From Caballeronia megalochromosomata (lineage in GTDB: Bacteria; Pseudomonadota; Gammaproteobacteria; Burkholderiales; Burkholderiaceae): 64,000 nt of DNA. The position numbers were made by a program, and so were the translations under genes. Positions 42,530 through 52,450 of the stretch are shown piece after piece. Under the pieces are notes generated by a model. The model searched no databases and had not been told where the DNA came from. It saw only the letters and a list, made by a program, of their open reading frames with translations. How positions within the stretch are numbered: the stretch's first letter is position 1; each line of letters opens with the position of its first letter. The DNA lies in NCBI GenBank assembly GCA_001580565.1, contig LRBF01000284.1, positions 1 to 64,000 on the forward strand, given 5' to 3'.

Positions 42530-43897
42530 CTATCGGATTGAAGGGGCCAGCGGTTGCGCGTCGGCGAAACCGTTCGCCTGCCGCTCGTATGCGTCGTTGA
42601 AGGCGCTGCCGCAGAGCGCCTGAAGATCGTCGGCGCTGGCCCGTTCGAGCTCGGCGTGCAGCGCGACCAGACGGTCCCACTGGCGCGCCTTGCGGCATGC
42701 GGGCAGCCAGTCGAGCCAGCCGCGCTGCGTGTCGGCGCGCGCGATCGCCTGCGGATCGAAGCGGCCGAGCAGATGCTGCATGGCCGCGCGCGTGCCCGCG
42801 AGGACCGCCAGCTCGTGGCGGCGGATATCGTCGAATGCGCCTTCGAGCGCGCTCTGCGGCGGCAGATAGCCGGCGCTCGCGTTGCGCAGCATCTGCGCGA
42901 GGGCGCCATCGCCGTCGGGAAAGAACTTGAGCGGGTTGTTGTCGCGCTGGACCAGCATCGTCGTGTCGAGGCTGATCTCGCGCTTGAGCACCGAGCGCGA
43001 CAGCAGCACGTCCACCACGCCGCGCACCGCCGTGCGCAGCATCGCGCCGGCCAGATGCGCGACCTCTGCGGGATCGCGCCCGTTGAGCGCGCCCGCGTCG
43101 ACGCCCATGCCGTCGAGCAGCGCGGCGAACGACGATTCCGCGACGGCGTCATTGGCCGCTTCGCGCGGCTGAGCGCGGGGCGCGGCAACGGGCGGCAGCG
43201 CGGCGCTCACGGCGGGCGCGACGGCGACATCGCTCAGCGGATCGTAGTCGTGCGGAATGCCGCCTGCCGGCGCATGCGCCGCCGCGCCGGAAGGCGGCAC
43301 GTACGCGAACTGCTCGGGCGGCACGTGATCGCTCTCCGAACCGGCGAACGCCGCGTGCCCGTCGAGACGCGCCGCGACTTCCAGCGTCGGACTCGCTTGA
43401 CCCAGCGGATCGAATCGCGGCCCGGACAGCGGGGCATCCGCGAGCACCGCCGCGAGCGCGAGCGGATCGTGCGCGAATGCCTGCGTCGCGGCGCCTTCGA
43501 TTGGACTCGCGATATCGAGCGGATCGAAACCGCGCCGGTCGTGCACGCCGAGCGGCGCGTCGAAGGCGTCGGCGCTCGCTCGCGCCAGCGTGCGCACGTC
43601 GAGCCGATAACCGCCGATCTCCAGCAGGTCGCCATCGGCGAGGCGCGCAGGCTGACCGCCCGCGAGCGGACGGCCGTTGAGCCGGCTCGGATTGCCGCCG
43701 AGATCGGCGAGCCGCCAGCCGTCGCCCGTCCAGTCGATGCGCGCATGCACGCGTGACACCGTTTTCGCCGCGTCCGGCAGCACCATCGTGTTGTCGGGAC
43801 CGCGCCCGATGGTGCCGCCCGCCGCGTCGAAGCGGCACGCGAGCGGTGCATCGGGCGCGTTGCCCTGATAGGTGTCGACTGCGAGCGTCAAATGCAT
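42530..43897 (-). CDS. tagH: T6SS FHA-domain protein TagH
   Basis: 455 aa. An FHA phosphothreonine-binding domain lies at about 1-100 (GTIGRGPDNTMVLPD, SRVHARI, NPSRLNGRPL). A variable acidic linker with several Pro-rich segments follows, and then the VI_FHA C-terminal domain (from about 270, including MGVDAGALNG and RSVLKREI). It is the expected target or sensor for the PpkA/PppA pair encoded on the other strand: phosphorylated protein binds through the FHA domain to start assembly. GGAG precedes the ATG. Confidence 0.92.
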   Translation of the reverse strand: MHLTLAVDTYQGNAPDAPLACRFDAAGGTIGRGPDNTMVLPDAAKTVSRVHARIDWTGDGWRLADLGGNPSRLNGRPLAGGQPARLADGDLLEIGGYRLDVRTLARASADAFDAPLGVHDRRGFDPLDIASPIEGAATQAFAHDPLALAAVLADAPLSGPRFDPLGQASPTLEVAARLDGHAAFAGSESDHVPPEQFAYVPPSGAAAHAPAGGIPHDYDPLSDVAVAPAVSAALPPVAAPRAQPREAANDAVAESSFAALLDGMGVDAGALNGRDPAEVAHLAGAMLRTAVRGVVDVLLSRSVLKREISLDTTMLVQRDNNPLKFFPDGDGALAQMLRNASAGYLPPQSALEGAFDDIRRHELAVLAGTRAAMQHLLGRFDPQAIARADTQRGWLDWLPACRKARQWDRLVALHAELERASADDLQALCGSAFNDAYERQANGFADAQPLAPSIR

Positions 43898-43915
43898 GGT
43901 GTCTCCTTTGCGCCT

Positions 43916-45922
43916 TCATTTCGAGCCGTCGTCGGCCTGCCGGGGATCGGCGGGCGCATCGGGGGACGCGCTCGCCGCGCCCGCGCCGCCCGCCCCGCCA
44001 CCGCAATTGATCTGCACGACGGCGCCGTCGATCGACACCGGCCCGGCCGCGCTGATCGAGATGCCAGCCGGCCCGAGCACGATGGTGTTGCCGCCCGCCT
44101 TGAGCGTGAGCGTCACGCCCGCCTCGATGGTGACGTTGGCTCCGCCCTTCACATCGACGTTAACACCCGCCCCCACCAAAATATTCGCCCCGCTTTTGTG
44201 ATTTGTATCGCCGCCGATATCGAGGGAATACTTGCCGCCCACGCGCGCGCGGTGACTGCCCTGCACCGCATCGCTGCGGTCGCCGCCGCAGCGCGCGAAA
44301 TCGTCCTGTTCGACGATCACGTGCCGCTCATGGCCGATGCGCGTGAGCGCGTCATGCTTCACCCACGTCTCCAGATCGCGCTCGGCGTGAAAGAACAGTT
44401 GCTCGGCGTCCTTCGTATCGTCGAAACGCATCTCGTTGAAGCCGTTGCCGCCTTTGGTCGAATTGGTCTTGAGCGTCGTGCGCGCCATCTTCGCGGGGAG
44501 TTCATACGGCGTCGTCTGCGCGGCGTTGTAGACGCTGCCGATCACGAGCGGCTGGTCCGGATCGCCTTCGATGAAATGCACGAGCACTTCCTGCCCGATG
44601 CGCGGCAGAAAGAACGCGCCATAGCCCTTGCCGGCCCAGGGCTGCGCGACGCGCACCCAGCAGCGCTGCAGGGACTCGCGCGCTTCCGTGGGGCAAAGCT
44701 GCTCCCAATGGAACTGCACCTTGATGCGGCCGTATTTGTCGGTATGGATCTCCTCGCCCTTCGGCCCGACGACCACCGCCGTCTGCGGCCCCGCCACGCG
44801 CGCGCGCGGCGTGCTGCGCGCGGCGCGGAATCCGGCGTCGCGGGGCAGCGCGCGCAAGGCGCAATCGAACACGGGCGGCCGCTCGCGCGCGTCCAGCGTT
44901 GAAAGATAGTCATCCGAATTGATTTCGTATTCGGCCGCGACAACCAGATGTTCGCGGTTCTGCTGCGCGAGCGGATGACCGGTGAGGCGAATGAGGCCGC
45001 CCGGCCACACGGCGCGCGCGGTCGTGCGCGCGCTCACGAACACGTTGGCCGCCTGATGCGCCTCGACATGCGCGCGCGCCAGGCGCTCGGCGTCCTCATG
45101 CTGCGTATAGCCCGGCGCATGCTCCTGCATCGCGTGGACGGCCGGGTCGAAGTGCGTGGCGCGCAGCGCCCGTGCGACCAAACCCTGCTGCGCCGATTGC
45201 GACGGCTTCTCGAAGTCGTAATCGTTGATCTCGACGATGCCCGTCGCCACTTCGCCGCCCGCGGACCATGCGTAGACCCACTCGTGCTCGTGCGGCGCGT
45301 CGGCTTGGGCGCGAAACGGCAGCGCGGCGCAATGGGGCGTCGCGCCATGCACCTGCGACGAATCCGTGAGGATCAGCCGATGCTTGCCGTCCCGATGCTC
45401 GAAGTAGTAATAGATGCCCTCGCGCTCGGCGAGCCGGCTCACGAAATCGAAGTCGGTCTCGCGGTATTGCGCGCAGTGTTCGAGGCTCGGATAGCTCGCC
45501 GTGCATTTGTTCTCGAACTCGATGTGATAGTCGGCGAGCACATGGCCGATGATCGCGGGCGTCGTGAGCCGGTGAAAGAACCGGCAGTGCGACGCGCGCG
45601 TGAGCAGCCACAGGCGCGGGCGCACCGTCGCGCGATACAGCGCCGGGCGGTTGGGCTGCGTGCTCGCGGGCCGCGCCAGCTCGAACGCCGTGACGATGCC
45701 GTTGTACTCGCGCGTGCCGCCGCCCGGAATCGCCAGCGACAGTGAGAAGTCGCTGCCGAGCATCCTGGCGATATCGACGCTTGACTGATCGACGAGCAGT
45801 TCGAGATCCCATTGCGCGAGCCGTCCCAGTTCCTCGCGTCCGCGCATCCGGTAGAGCACGAGTGCGTTCTTGCCGAGCACGCAGGTCACCTGCGCAATGC
45901 GATCGTTATCGGTGAGCATCAT
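43916..45922 (-). CDS. vgrG: T6SS spike protein VgrG
   Basis: 668 aa. The N-terminal gp27-like part (ETDFDFVSRLAEREGIYYYFEH) and gp5-like part are followed by a beta-helical DUF2345 tail (NVDVKGGANVTIEAG, TLTLKAGGNTIVLG) and a short Gly/Ala/Asp-rich end. There is no fused effector domain, so this is a structural rather than evolved VgrG. Two Met codons stand at the N-terminus; the first is given. The DUF4280/PAAR-like gene lies just upstream and would cap the trimeric spike. Confidence 0.96.
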   Translation of the reverse strand: MMLTDNDRIAQVTCVLGKNALVLYRMRGREELGRLAQWDLELLVDQSSVDIARMLGSDFSLSLAIPGGGTREYNGIVTAFELARPASTQPNRPALYRATVRPRLWLLTRASHCRFFHRLTTPAIIGHVLADYHIEFENKCTASYPSLEHCAQYRETDFDFVSRLAEREGIYYYFEHRDGKHRLILTDSSQVHGATPHCAALPFRAQADAPHEHEWVYAWSAGGEVATGIVEINDYDFEKPSQSAQQGLVARALRATHFDPAVHAMQEHAPGYTQHEDAERLARAHVEAHQAANVFVSARTTARAVWPGGLIRLTGHPLAQQNREHLVVAAEYEINSDDYLSTLDARERPPVFDCALRALPRDAGFRAARSTPRARVAGPQTAVVVGPKGEEIHTDKYGRIKVQFHWEQLCPTEARESLQRCWVRVAQPWAGKGYGAFFLPRIGQEVLVHFIEGDPDQPLVIGSVYNAAQTTPYELPAKMARTTLKTNSTKGGNGFNEMRFDDTKDAEQLFFHAERDLETWVKHDALTRIGHERHVIVEQDDFARCGGDRSDAVQGSHRARVGGKYSLDIGGDTNHKSGANILVGAGVNVDVKGGANVTIEAGVTLTLKAGGNTIVLGPAGISISAAGPVSIDGAVVQINCGGGAGGAGAASASPDAPADPRQADDGSK

Positions 45923-45937
45923 CGCGGGCCTCGTCGT

Positions 45938-46327
45938 TCAGGGAATCTGCGTTTCGCACGTCGCCGGATCGACGATCGTCACCACGCCGCCCCAGTTGCA
46001 GAGGCACTTGGACACGTTGTCGAGCGACGGCTCATTGCCGAGCAGCACCGTGACGGCGCCGGGCACCCACGGCGTCATGGTCGCGGGCACGCAGGGCATC
46101 GGCGTCAGGACGCCGAGCGCGGCGGCGGTGGCCGAGGCGACTTCCGGATTCGCCGGCGACGTGCACATGCCGAACGGCAGGATGTTCACGAGCGGCTCGT
46201 GATCCATGATGTTCGCGGCAATCGACCCTTCGCAGCGCACCCGGTTCACGGGCAGCACGACGAGCGCCGACGGCGTCATGCCGAACGAGCACTGCAGCGT
46301 CGCGCCCATGCTGACTTGTTGTGGCAT
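45938..46327 (-). CDS. DUF4280/PAAR-like spike-tip protein
   Basis: 129 aa from the ATG at 46327, chosen because GGGAG lies 6 nt upstream. The opening VSMGATLQCSFG is the DUF4280 signature, and the remainder is Cys- and Gly-rich with short strands (CSFGMTP, CTSPANPE, KCLCNWGG). DUF4280 proteins act like PAAR proteins at the VgrG tip and often carry or recruit effectors. No effector domain is fused here, and none is encoded next door. Confidence 0.85.
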   Translation of the reverse strand: MPQQVSMGATLQCSFGMTPSALVVLPVNRVRCEGSIAANIMDHEPLVNILPFGMCTSPANPEVASATAAALGVLTPMPCVPATMTPWVPGAVTVLLGNEPSLDNVSKCLCNWGGVVTIVDPATCETQIP

Positions 46328-46341
46328 GTCTGGCTCCCTTT

Positions 46342-48954
46342 TCAATCGAAGGCATAGGTGAAGTCGCCGTCACAGACGCCGACTTCGACTTTTCCGACGC
46401 CGCGCCCGTCGACGAGACGGCCGAGGAATTCCGCGCTCACGCGCGGCAGCACGGTGTTGGTCAGGATCGCGTCGATCATCCGGCCGCCGCTCGCGAGCTC
46501 CGTGCAGCGGCGCGCGATCTGGCCGACCACCGCGTCGTCGTAGATGAAGCTCACGCGATGCCGCTCCCCGATGCGCCGCCCGATCCGCGCGAGCTGCAGA
46601 CGGATCACCGCGTCGAGCATCGTGTCGTCGAGCGGGTAGTACGGGATCACCGCGACGCGTCCGAGCAGCGCGGGCGGGAACACGTCGAGCAACGGCGCGC
46701 GCAGCGCCCGCGCGATCTCCTCCGGCGCAGGCGACTCTTGCCCGTCGCCGCACAGATGTGTGATCAGTTCGGTGCCGACGTTGGTCGTGAGCAGGATCAG
46801 CGTGTTGCTGAAGTCGATCTCGCGGCCTTCGCCGTCCTCCATGCGGCCTTTGTCGAAGACCTGGAAGAAGAGCTTGTGGACATCCGGATGCGCCTTCTCG
46901 AATTCGTCGAGCAGCACGACGCTGTAGGGACGACGCCGCACCGCCTCGGTGAGCGCGCCGCCCTCGCCGTAGCCGACGTATCCGGGCGGCGCGCCCTTGA
47001 GCAGCGACACCGTATGCGCTTCCTGGTACTCGCTCATGTTCACGGTGACGACGTTGTCCTCGCCGCCATACAGCGCCTCGGCCAGCGCGAGCGCGGTTTC
47101 GGTCTTGCCCACGCCCGAGGTGCCCGCCAGCATGAACACGCCGACCGGCTTGCAGGGATCGTCGAGACCGGCGCGCGCGGTCTGCACGCGGCGCGCGATC
47201 ATCTCCATCGCATGGTCCTGCCCGACGATGCGCCGGTTCAGCGTCGCCGCCAGATCGAGCACGCTCGCGGCTTCGTCGCGCACCATGCGGCCCACCGGAA
47301 TGCCGGTCCAGTCCTGCACGACCGAGGCGATGGCATGCGCATCGACGCCCGGCAGGATGAGCGGCGTTTCGCCCTGGCGTTGCGCGAGCTCATCGGTCAG
47401 CGCTTTCAGGTCCGACAGCGCCGCGGCTTCGCCACGCGCCTCGATGTCGCGCCGCGCCGCGAGAATGCGTGCGACGAGCGCGCGCTCCGCCTCCCAGCGC
47501 GCGGTGAGATCCGCGAGGCGCGCGCGCTCGGCGTCGAGCCGGGCCGCGACGTCGGCGGCGCGCGCCGCTGTGTCGATGCCGAGCGCGGCCTCACGCGCCA
47601 CGATCTCGCTTTCGGTCTCCCAGGTCTCGATGCGCCGCTTCGCATCGTCGATGGCCGGCGGCGTGGCCTGCTGGCTCACCGCGACGCGCGCGCAGGCGGT
47701 GTCGAGAAGGCTCACCGCCTTGTCGGGCAACTGGCGCGCGGGAATGAAGCGATGCGAGAGCTTCACCGCCGCCTCCAGCGCCTCGTCGAGAACCTGCACG
47801 CCGTGATGCCGCTCCATCTTGCGCACGAGGCCGCGCATCATCGCGATCGCGCCAGCTTCGGACGGCTCCGGCACCTTGACCACCTGGAAGCGCCGCGTGA
47901 GCGCCGGGTCCTTCTCGATGTGCTTCTTGTACTCGACCCAGGTCGTCGCGGCGATGGTGCGCAGCGTGCCGCGCGCGAGCGCGGGCTTGAGCAGGTTGGC
48001 GGCGTCGCCGGTGCCGGCCGCGCCGCCCGCGCCGACGAGCGTGTGCGCCTCGTCGATGAAGAGAATCACCGGCCGCGGGCACGCCTGCACCTCCTCGATC
48101 ACCTGCTTCAGCCGGTTCTCGAACTCGCCCTTCACGCTCGCGCCCGCCTGCAGCAGGCCGACATCGAGCGTGCGCACGACCGCGTCGCGCAACGCGGGCG
48201 GCACGTCTCCCGCGACAACGCGCTGCGCGAAGCCTTCCACCACCGCCGTCTTGCCGACGCCCGCTTCGCCCGTGAGGATCGGGTTGTTCTGGCGCCGCCG
48301 CATGAGGATGTCGATGACCTGGCGAATCTCCATGTCGCGCCCGACGATCGGATCGAGCTTGCCTTCGCGCGCCTCGGCGGTGAGATCGACGGTATAGCGG
48401 GCCAGCGCGTCCTGCTGCGCGAGCGGTGCGGCGATCCCGGCGGGCGCCGCGGACCCTGCGAGCGGCGCGGCCTGCGTTTCGGGGGAGCCGTCGAGCAGCG
48501 CATCGAAGCGCGCGGACAGCACATCGAAGCTGAATTTCTCGAACTGGCGCGAGAGCGCGTACAGCGCGTTGCGCAGGTTCGGCGTGCGCAGCATGCCGAT
48601 GACGAGATGGCCGGTGCGCACCTTCGTGGCGTTGAACATCAGCGAGCCGAAGACCCAGCCGCGCTCGACGGCTTCGTCGACCTGCGCGGAGATGTCGGAG
48701 ACCGCGCTCGCGCCGCGCGGCAGGCGATCGAGCGCGGCGGTCAGATCGCGTTCGAGCGCGGCCTCGTCGAGTTCGAAATGACGCACGAGCCGCCGCAGGT
48801 CCGAATCCGCCGCGAGCAGAATCTGGTGCACGCAGTGCGCGAGTTCGACATACGGATTGCCGCGCAGCTTGCAGAACGCCGCGCCGTTTTCGATCGCACG
48901 ATAGGCAAGCGGGTCGAGCTTGCCGAACAGGGCCATGCGGCTGATTTCAGTCAT
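46342..48954 (-). CDS. tssH: T6SS ATPase TssH (ClpV)
   Basis: 870 aa. A ClpN domain (about 1-150) is followed by two AAA+ modules. D1 has Walker A GEAGVGKT (near 230) and Walker B ILFIDEAHTL; D2 has Walker A GTSGVGKT (near 610) and VLLDEFEKAH. A middle coiled-coil domain separates them. TssH disassembles the contracted TssBC sheath. The start overlaps the tssG stop by 8 nt. Confidence 0.97.
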   Translation of the reverse strand: MTEISRMALFGKLDPLAYRAIENGAAFCKLRGNPYVELAHCVHQILLAADSDLRRLVRHFELDEAALERDLTAALDRLPRGASAVSDISAQVDEAVERGWVFGSLMFNATKVRTGHLVIGMLRTPNLRNALYALSRQFEKFSFDVLSARFDALLDGSPETQAAPLAGSAAPAGIAAPLAQQDALARYTVDLTAEAREGKLDPIVGRDMEIRQVIDILMRRRQNNPILTGEAGVGKTAVVEGFAQRVVAGDVPPALRDAVVRTLDVGLLQAGASVKGEFENRLKQVIEEVQACPRPVILFIDEAHTLVGAGGAAGTGDAANLLKPALARGTLRTIAATTWVEYKKHIEKDPALTRRFQVVKVPEPSEAGAIAMMRGLVRKMERHHGVQVLDEALEAAVKLSHRFIPARQLPDKAVSLLDTACARVAVSQQATPPAIDDAKRRIETWETESEIVAREAALGIDTAARAADVAARLDAERARLADLTARWEAERALVARILAARRDIEARGEAAALSDLKALTDELAQRQGETPLILPGVDAHAIASVVQDWTGIPVGRMVRDEAASVLDLAATLNRRIVGQDHAMEMIARRVQTARAGLDDPCKPVGVFMLAGTSGVGKTETALALAEALYGGEDNVVTVNMSEYQEAHTVSLLKGAPPGYVGYGEGGALTEAVRRRPYSVVLLDEFEKAHPDVHKLFFQVFDKGRMEDGEGREIDFSNTLILLTTNVGTELITHLCGDGQESPAPEEIARALRAPLLDVFPPALLGRVAVIPYYPLDDTMLDAVIRLQLARIGRRIGERHRVSFIYDDAVVGQIARRCTELASGGRMIDAILTNTVLPRVSAEFLGRLVDGRGVGKVEVGVCDGDFTYAFD

Positions 48955-49993
48955 GAGGTGTCTCCTTGCGATGGTTCGCGCCCGCCTTCCCGGCGATCAC
49001 GACCCGATGGTTGTCATGGACCGGCGCGCCGCTCGTGAGCCAGGTGTTCCAGCCCAGCCGTGCGCCGCTCGCGGCCGATTTCGAAGCGCTCGCCCGCAGC
49101 CGCAGCGCGGGCACTTCCTCGCGCTTCAGATGCAGCGCGACATCCCAGTCGAGCGGATCGCGCACGTAGCTGCGGACCCAGTCGGCGAGCTTCGTGAGGC
49201 TCTCGCCGCCGGGCAGAAAGCGCACGAAGTCCGTGTAGTTGAGCGGCCCGATCACGACGCGAAACTTGTGCTGGCAGTCCCACACCCGCGTGCCGACGAC
49301 CGTCGATACCCCGAGCCGCGCGCCGGAGAGACGCGTGCGGGCGTCCTCCGGCAGCGTGATCCAGTTGCCCTGCCACGGCTCGATCGACACGTTCACGCCG
49401 AAAAAGCGCGCGAGAATCAGCCGCAGCCCACTCGCGTGGCGCGTCGGCGCGGCGAGCACGCCCGCGAAATGGCGCCTGGCGGAATCGGGCACCGCGTCGC
49501 GACCGGCGAGCGCGGGCGCGCCCAGACCGAACAGGCTGCCGACGTAATCCGCGAAGCGATCCTCGCGCGGACGGTCGGCGCTCACGACCGGATGCGCGTC
49601 GGCCCATGCGCGATAGAACAGCGACAGCATCCGGTGATGGAACACGTCGAGAAAGCGCGCGAGCGTCGGATCGTTCGCGTTGCGGGCGCGCTCGCGCACG
49701 TAGGCGGTCAGGTGCGTCGGCAGCGGGCCGTTCGGTCCGAGCAGGCCGAGGAAATTCACCGCGAGCCGGCCGGGCTGTCCGTCTTCGCCCGGCACGTAGT
49801 CGCCGAGCGTGGTCGGATGGAAGATCAGCTCCGGGTCCTGCGACAGGCGCACGGCGTCATCGCGCGCGGCCAGCGACCGGCCGAGGCGCGGACGCGCGTC
49901 ATGCGCGCGCTCGATGAGCCGCAGCGCCTGGAAGAAGTCGAACTGGCGGGCGTCGCGCGCGAGCACGCCGTCGAGGGTCAGAGGGTCGCGCAT
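48947..49993 (-). CDS. tssG: T6SS baseplate protein TssG
   Basis: 348 aa from the ATG at 49993 with GAGG 8 nt upstream. The family landmarks DFFQALRLIERA and NFLGLLGPNGPLPTHLT are both present. TssG, with TssF and TssE, forms the baseplate wedge. It overlaps tssF by 16 nt and tssH by 8 nt, so the baseplate genes are translationally linked. Confidence 0.95.
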   Translation of the reverse strand: MRDPLTLDGVLARDARQFDFFQALRLIERAHDARPRLGRSLAARDDAVRLSQDPELIFHPTTLGDYVPGEDGQPGRLAVNFLGLLGPNGPLPTHLTAYVRERARNANDPTLARFLDVFHHRMLSLFYRAWADAHPVVSADRPREDRFADYVGSLFGLGAPALAGRDAVPDSARRHFAGVLAAPTRHASGLRLILARFFGVNVSIEPWQGNWITLPEDARTRLSGARLGVSTVVGTRVWDCQHKFRVVIGPLNYTDFVRFLPGGESLTKLADWVRSYVRDPLDWDVALHLKREEVPALRLRASASKSAASGARLGWNTWLTSGAPVHDNHRVVIAGKAGANHRKETPHD

Positions 49994-51873
49994 CGTCCGG
50001 TCCTCGCGGGCCACTGCATGATCGGGCCGCGCGCGAGCGTCGCGACGTGGGTCTCGGTGAACGAATTGATCGACACGTACTGCGCGAAGAACTGCGCGAG
50101 CACCGCGCCAAGCAGGAACGCGCTCGCGCCTTCGAAGGCGGCGTCGTCCAGGGAGAGCGTGATCGCGAGGCCGCGCCCGAAGACGATCGGCCCCGTCGAC
50201 GGCAGGCGCCGCACGACCGGCTCGCACGACACCGCGCGCAGCCCTTCGACCTGGCGATGCGCGGCGGCGTCGTCCTCCGGGCAGTACAGCGCGAGCAGTT
50301 CGCGCAGCGCGCGGGCGCCTTCCTGCGCGTTGCCATCGACGAGCGACGCGTAGTTCAGCGACAGATGATCGAGCAGCCGCCATGCGGCCGGACCCTGCGC
50401 GAACGAAGGCAGCGGCCGGCTCGGGCCCGCGACGCAGCGCACGGCGGTGACGGGCGCTTCGGCATCGAGCGTGAAGTCGGTCGAACCCGCGCCGACCGGC
50501 ATCGACAACGGCAGATCGCGGTTCGTGCACCACGCGCTGATGCCGAGCTGACGGACCTCGCCGCCCTGAGGCGCGCTCTTCGCATCGACCAGCGCGATGA
50601 AGGCTTCGCTGCCGAGGTAGCTGCTGCGCGCGCCGTTCTGCTGCTGCCGCACCGACGCGCGCCGTGCCTCGCGGCGCACCTGATAGAACGCGCCGTCCTC
50701 GCCCGGGGTGTCGAGATCCTTTGCGCAGTAGAACGGCCGGAACTGCGTTTGCGCGTCCGCGCCCGCGCCATAGCCGGTGACTTCGTCGATCTGGTGGATT
50801 TCGTAGTCCATCGGACGCGTGCGATCAACGACGACATGATGTTCGAACGCCGTGTCCGAGAGCGCGACGCGGTCGGTGCGGCGTCGAAAAAGGTTGATGG
50901 CGGGCGTGCAGTGGAGCGCGAAGTGCGAGGCGTCGACGCTGCGTTCGAGCGACGCGTCGGCCTGATCGAGGAGGATCACGATCTCCGCTTCCTGGCCGCG
51001 GCAATGGCGCAAGGCGTCGCGCAGTCCGCTCAGCTCGACGAACATGAAACGCGGCGCGAACGCGAAATACTCCTGCAGCAGCCGGTAGCCGTCGAACGAT
51101 TGCTGGCCGACCGGCAGGAGCGCCTCGTCCTCCGCGAAGCCGAGCGGCCGCAGCGCGGTCTTCGGCAGCAGGGCGAGCGTCGTCGCCGCGCTCGCGCCGT
51201 TGCCGGGCTGCATCACCGCGACGCCGGTGCAATGCGCGAGCAGCCGCTCGTGCAGGCGCGCGGGCAGGCCGTCCGGGCCGCGCAGATACAGCGCGAGACG
51301 ATCGAGCGCGAGGCGGTCGAAGCCGAGCGAGCCGGTCGCGCGCAGCCGCAGGCGCAGGCCCGCCTTGACGGGCGCGTGCTGCGCCGGGAATGCGGCATTG
51401 AGCCCGCCCGCATGGGTGAAGAACTTCGCCTGCGCGATCTCGACCGGCCACAGCGTCAGCGCATGTGCCGTGCGGAATTCGCAGCGCGTCGCCGCGGACT
51501 TGTCGAGCATGCCGCGCAGCGCCGTATGACGCGGCACGACGATGCCGTCGGTGCTCGCGGCGAGCTGCGGATTCGCGTGATCCGCCTGGAGCTGCACGAC
51601 CGTCATCGAAGGCGTCGGCGCCAGATAGTGCGGATACGCCAGTTCCAGGAGATGCTGCGTGAAGCGCGGGAACTCGGCATCGAGCTTCATCTGCACGCGC
51701 GCGGCCAAAAAGCTGAAGCCTTCCAGCAGCCGCTCGACATACGGGTCCGCGCATTCGACGCCATCGAGCGCGAGCCGCCCGGCGATCTTCGGGAATGCGG
51801 CGGCGAATTCTCCGCCCATCTCCCGCACGTGCTGGAGTTCCTGGCTGTAGTACTTGAGGAACGCGGGGTTCAT
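49978..51873 (-). CDS. tssF: T6SS baseplate protein TssF
   Basis: 631 aa, starting MNPAFLKYYSQELQHVREMG, the normal TssF opening. The mid-part FPRFTQHLLELAYPHYLAPTPSM is also typical. The start codon overlaps the tssE stop (ATGA). GGGGAG lies upstream. Confidence 0.96.
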   Translation of the reverse strand: MNPAFLKYYSQELQHVREMGGEFAAAFPKIAGRLALDGVECADPYVERLLEGFSFLAARVQMKLDAEFPRFTQHLLELAYPHYLAPTPSMTVVQLQADHANPQLAASTDGIVVPRHTALRGMLDKSAATRCEFRTAHALTLWPVEIAQAKFFTHAGGLNAAFPAQHAPVKAGLRLRLRATGSLGFDRLALDRLALYLRGPDGLPARLHERLLAHCTGVAVMQPGNGASAATTLALLPKTALRPLGFAEDEALLPVGQQSFDGYRLLQEYFAFAPRFMFVELSGLRDALRHCRGQEAEIVILLDQADASLERSVDASHFALHCTPAINLFRRRTDRVALSDTAFEHHVVVDRTRPMDYEIHQIDEVTGYGAGADAQTQFRPFYCAKDLDTPGEDGAFYQVRREARRASVRQQQNGARSSYLGSEAFIALVDAKSAPQGGEVRQLGISAWCTNRDLPLSMPVGAGSTDFTLDAEAPVTAVRCVAGPSRPLPSFAQGPAAWRLLDHLSLNYASLVDGNAQEGARALRELLALYCPEDDAAAHRQVEGLRAVSCEPVVRRLPSTGPIVFGRGLAITLSLDDAAFEGASAFLLGAVLAQFFAQYVSINSFTETHVATLARGPIMQWPARTGRCATL

Positions 51874-52409
51874 GCCGGCTGCTCCCCGGCCTGCGCGGCG
51901 CGCGTCGGCAATGCGTCGGCGACGCGCACCTCGCCCGCTTCGAGATCCAGCTCCGTGCGCAGGAAAAGCCGCTCGGGATACGGCTGCGACCACATGTCGG
52001 CCTCGATCTCGAAACGGATCACATGACCGCGTGCCGCGCCGCGCGCGTCGCCGATCGCGCTCACGCGCACCGATTCTCGTGCGAGCCGCGGCTCGAAGGC
52101 CCACAACGCGTCGCGGATCACGCGCTCCAGCGCGCCTGTCGTGAGCGCGGCCACGTTGCGCCCCGCGAGGTCCGGCAGACCGTAATTGAGCACCGAGGTC
52201 GCGACATGTGGCAGGTCCGCCGCTTCCGCGTTCTCCGCGAGACCGCTTGCGTTCAGCAGCCAGCCGATGTCGCGCTGCACGCTGTCGCGCAGCGCGCGCG
52301 CCGAGATCACGCGACGCTCGCGGGATTCGTGACGCGCGTGCGGCTCGAGGTCGGTCAGGCGGTCGAGCAGCGACGGCTGCAGACGGTCCCGGGCGGAGGG
52401 TTCGGACAT
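51870..52409 (-). CDS. tssE: T6SS baseplate protein TssE (gp25-like)
   Basis: 179 aa from the ATG at 52409 with AAGGAG upstream. RDSVQRDIGWLLNAS and SVLNYGLPDL are gp25/lysozyme-family landmarks. The C-terminal half has the gp25 strand pattern (VIRFEIEADMW, LFLRTELDLE). It overlaps tssF. Confidence 0.94.
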   Translation of the reverse strand: MSEPSARDRLQPSLLDRLTDLEPHARHESRERRVISARALRDSVQRDIGWLLNASGLAENAEAADLPHVATSVLNYGLPDLAGRNVAALTTGALERVIRDALWAFEPRLARESVRVSAIGDARGAARGHVIRFEIEADMWSQPYPERLFLRTELDLEAGEVRVADALPTRAAQAGEQPA

Positions 52410-52450
52410 GTGCGGCTCCTTCTGGACGAAATGGACCTGCGGGATGGCGC

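Noticed and set aside
46321-49038. Long plus-strand frame opposite tssH
   Set aside because: Antisense shadow of the ATPase gene, no motif or start signal.
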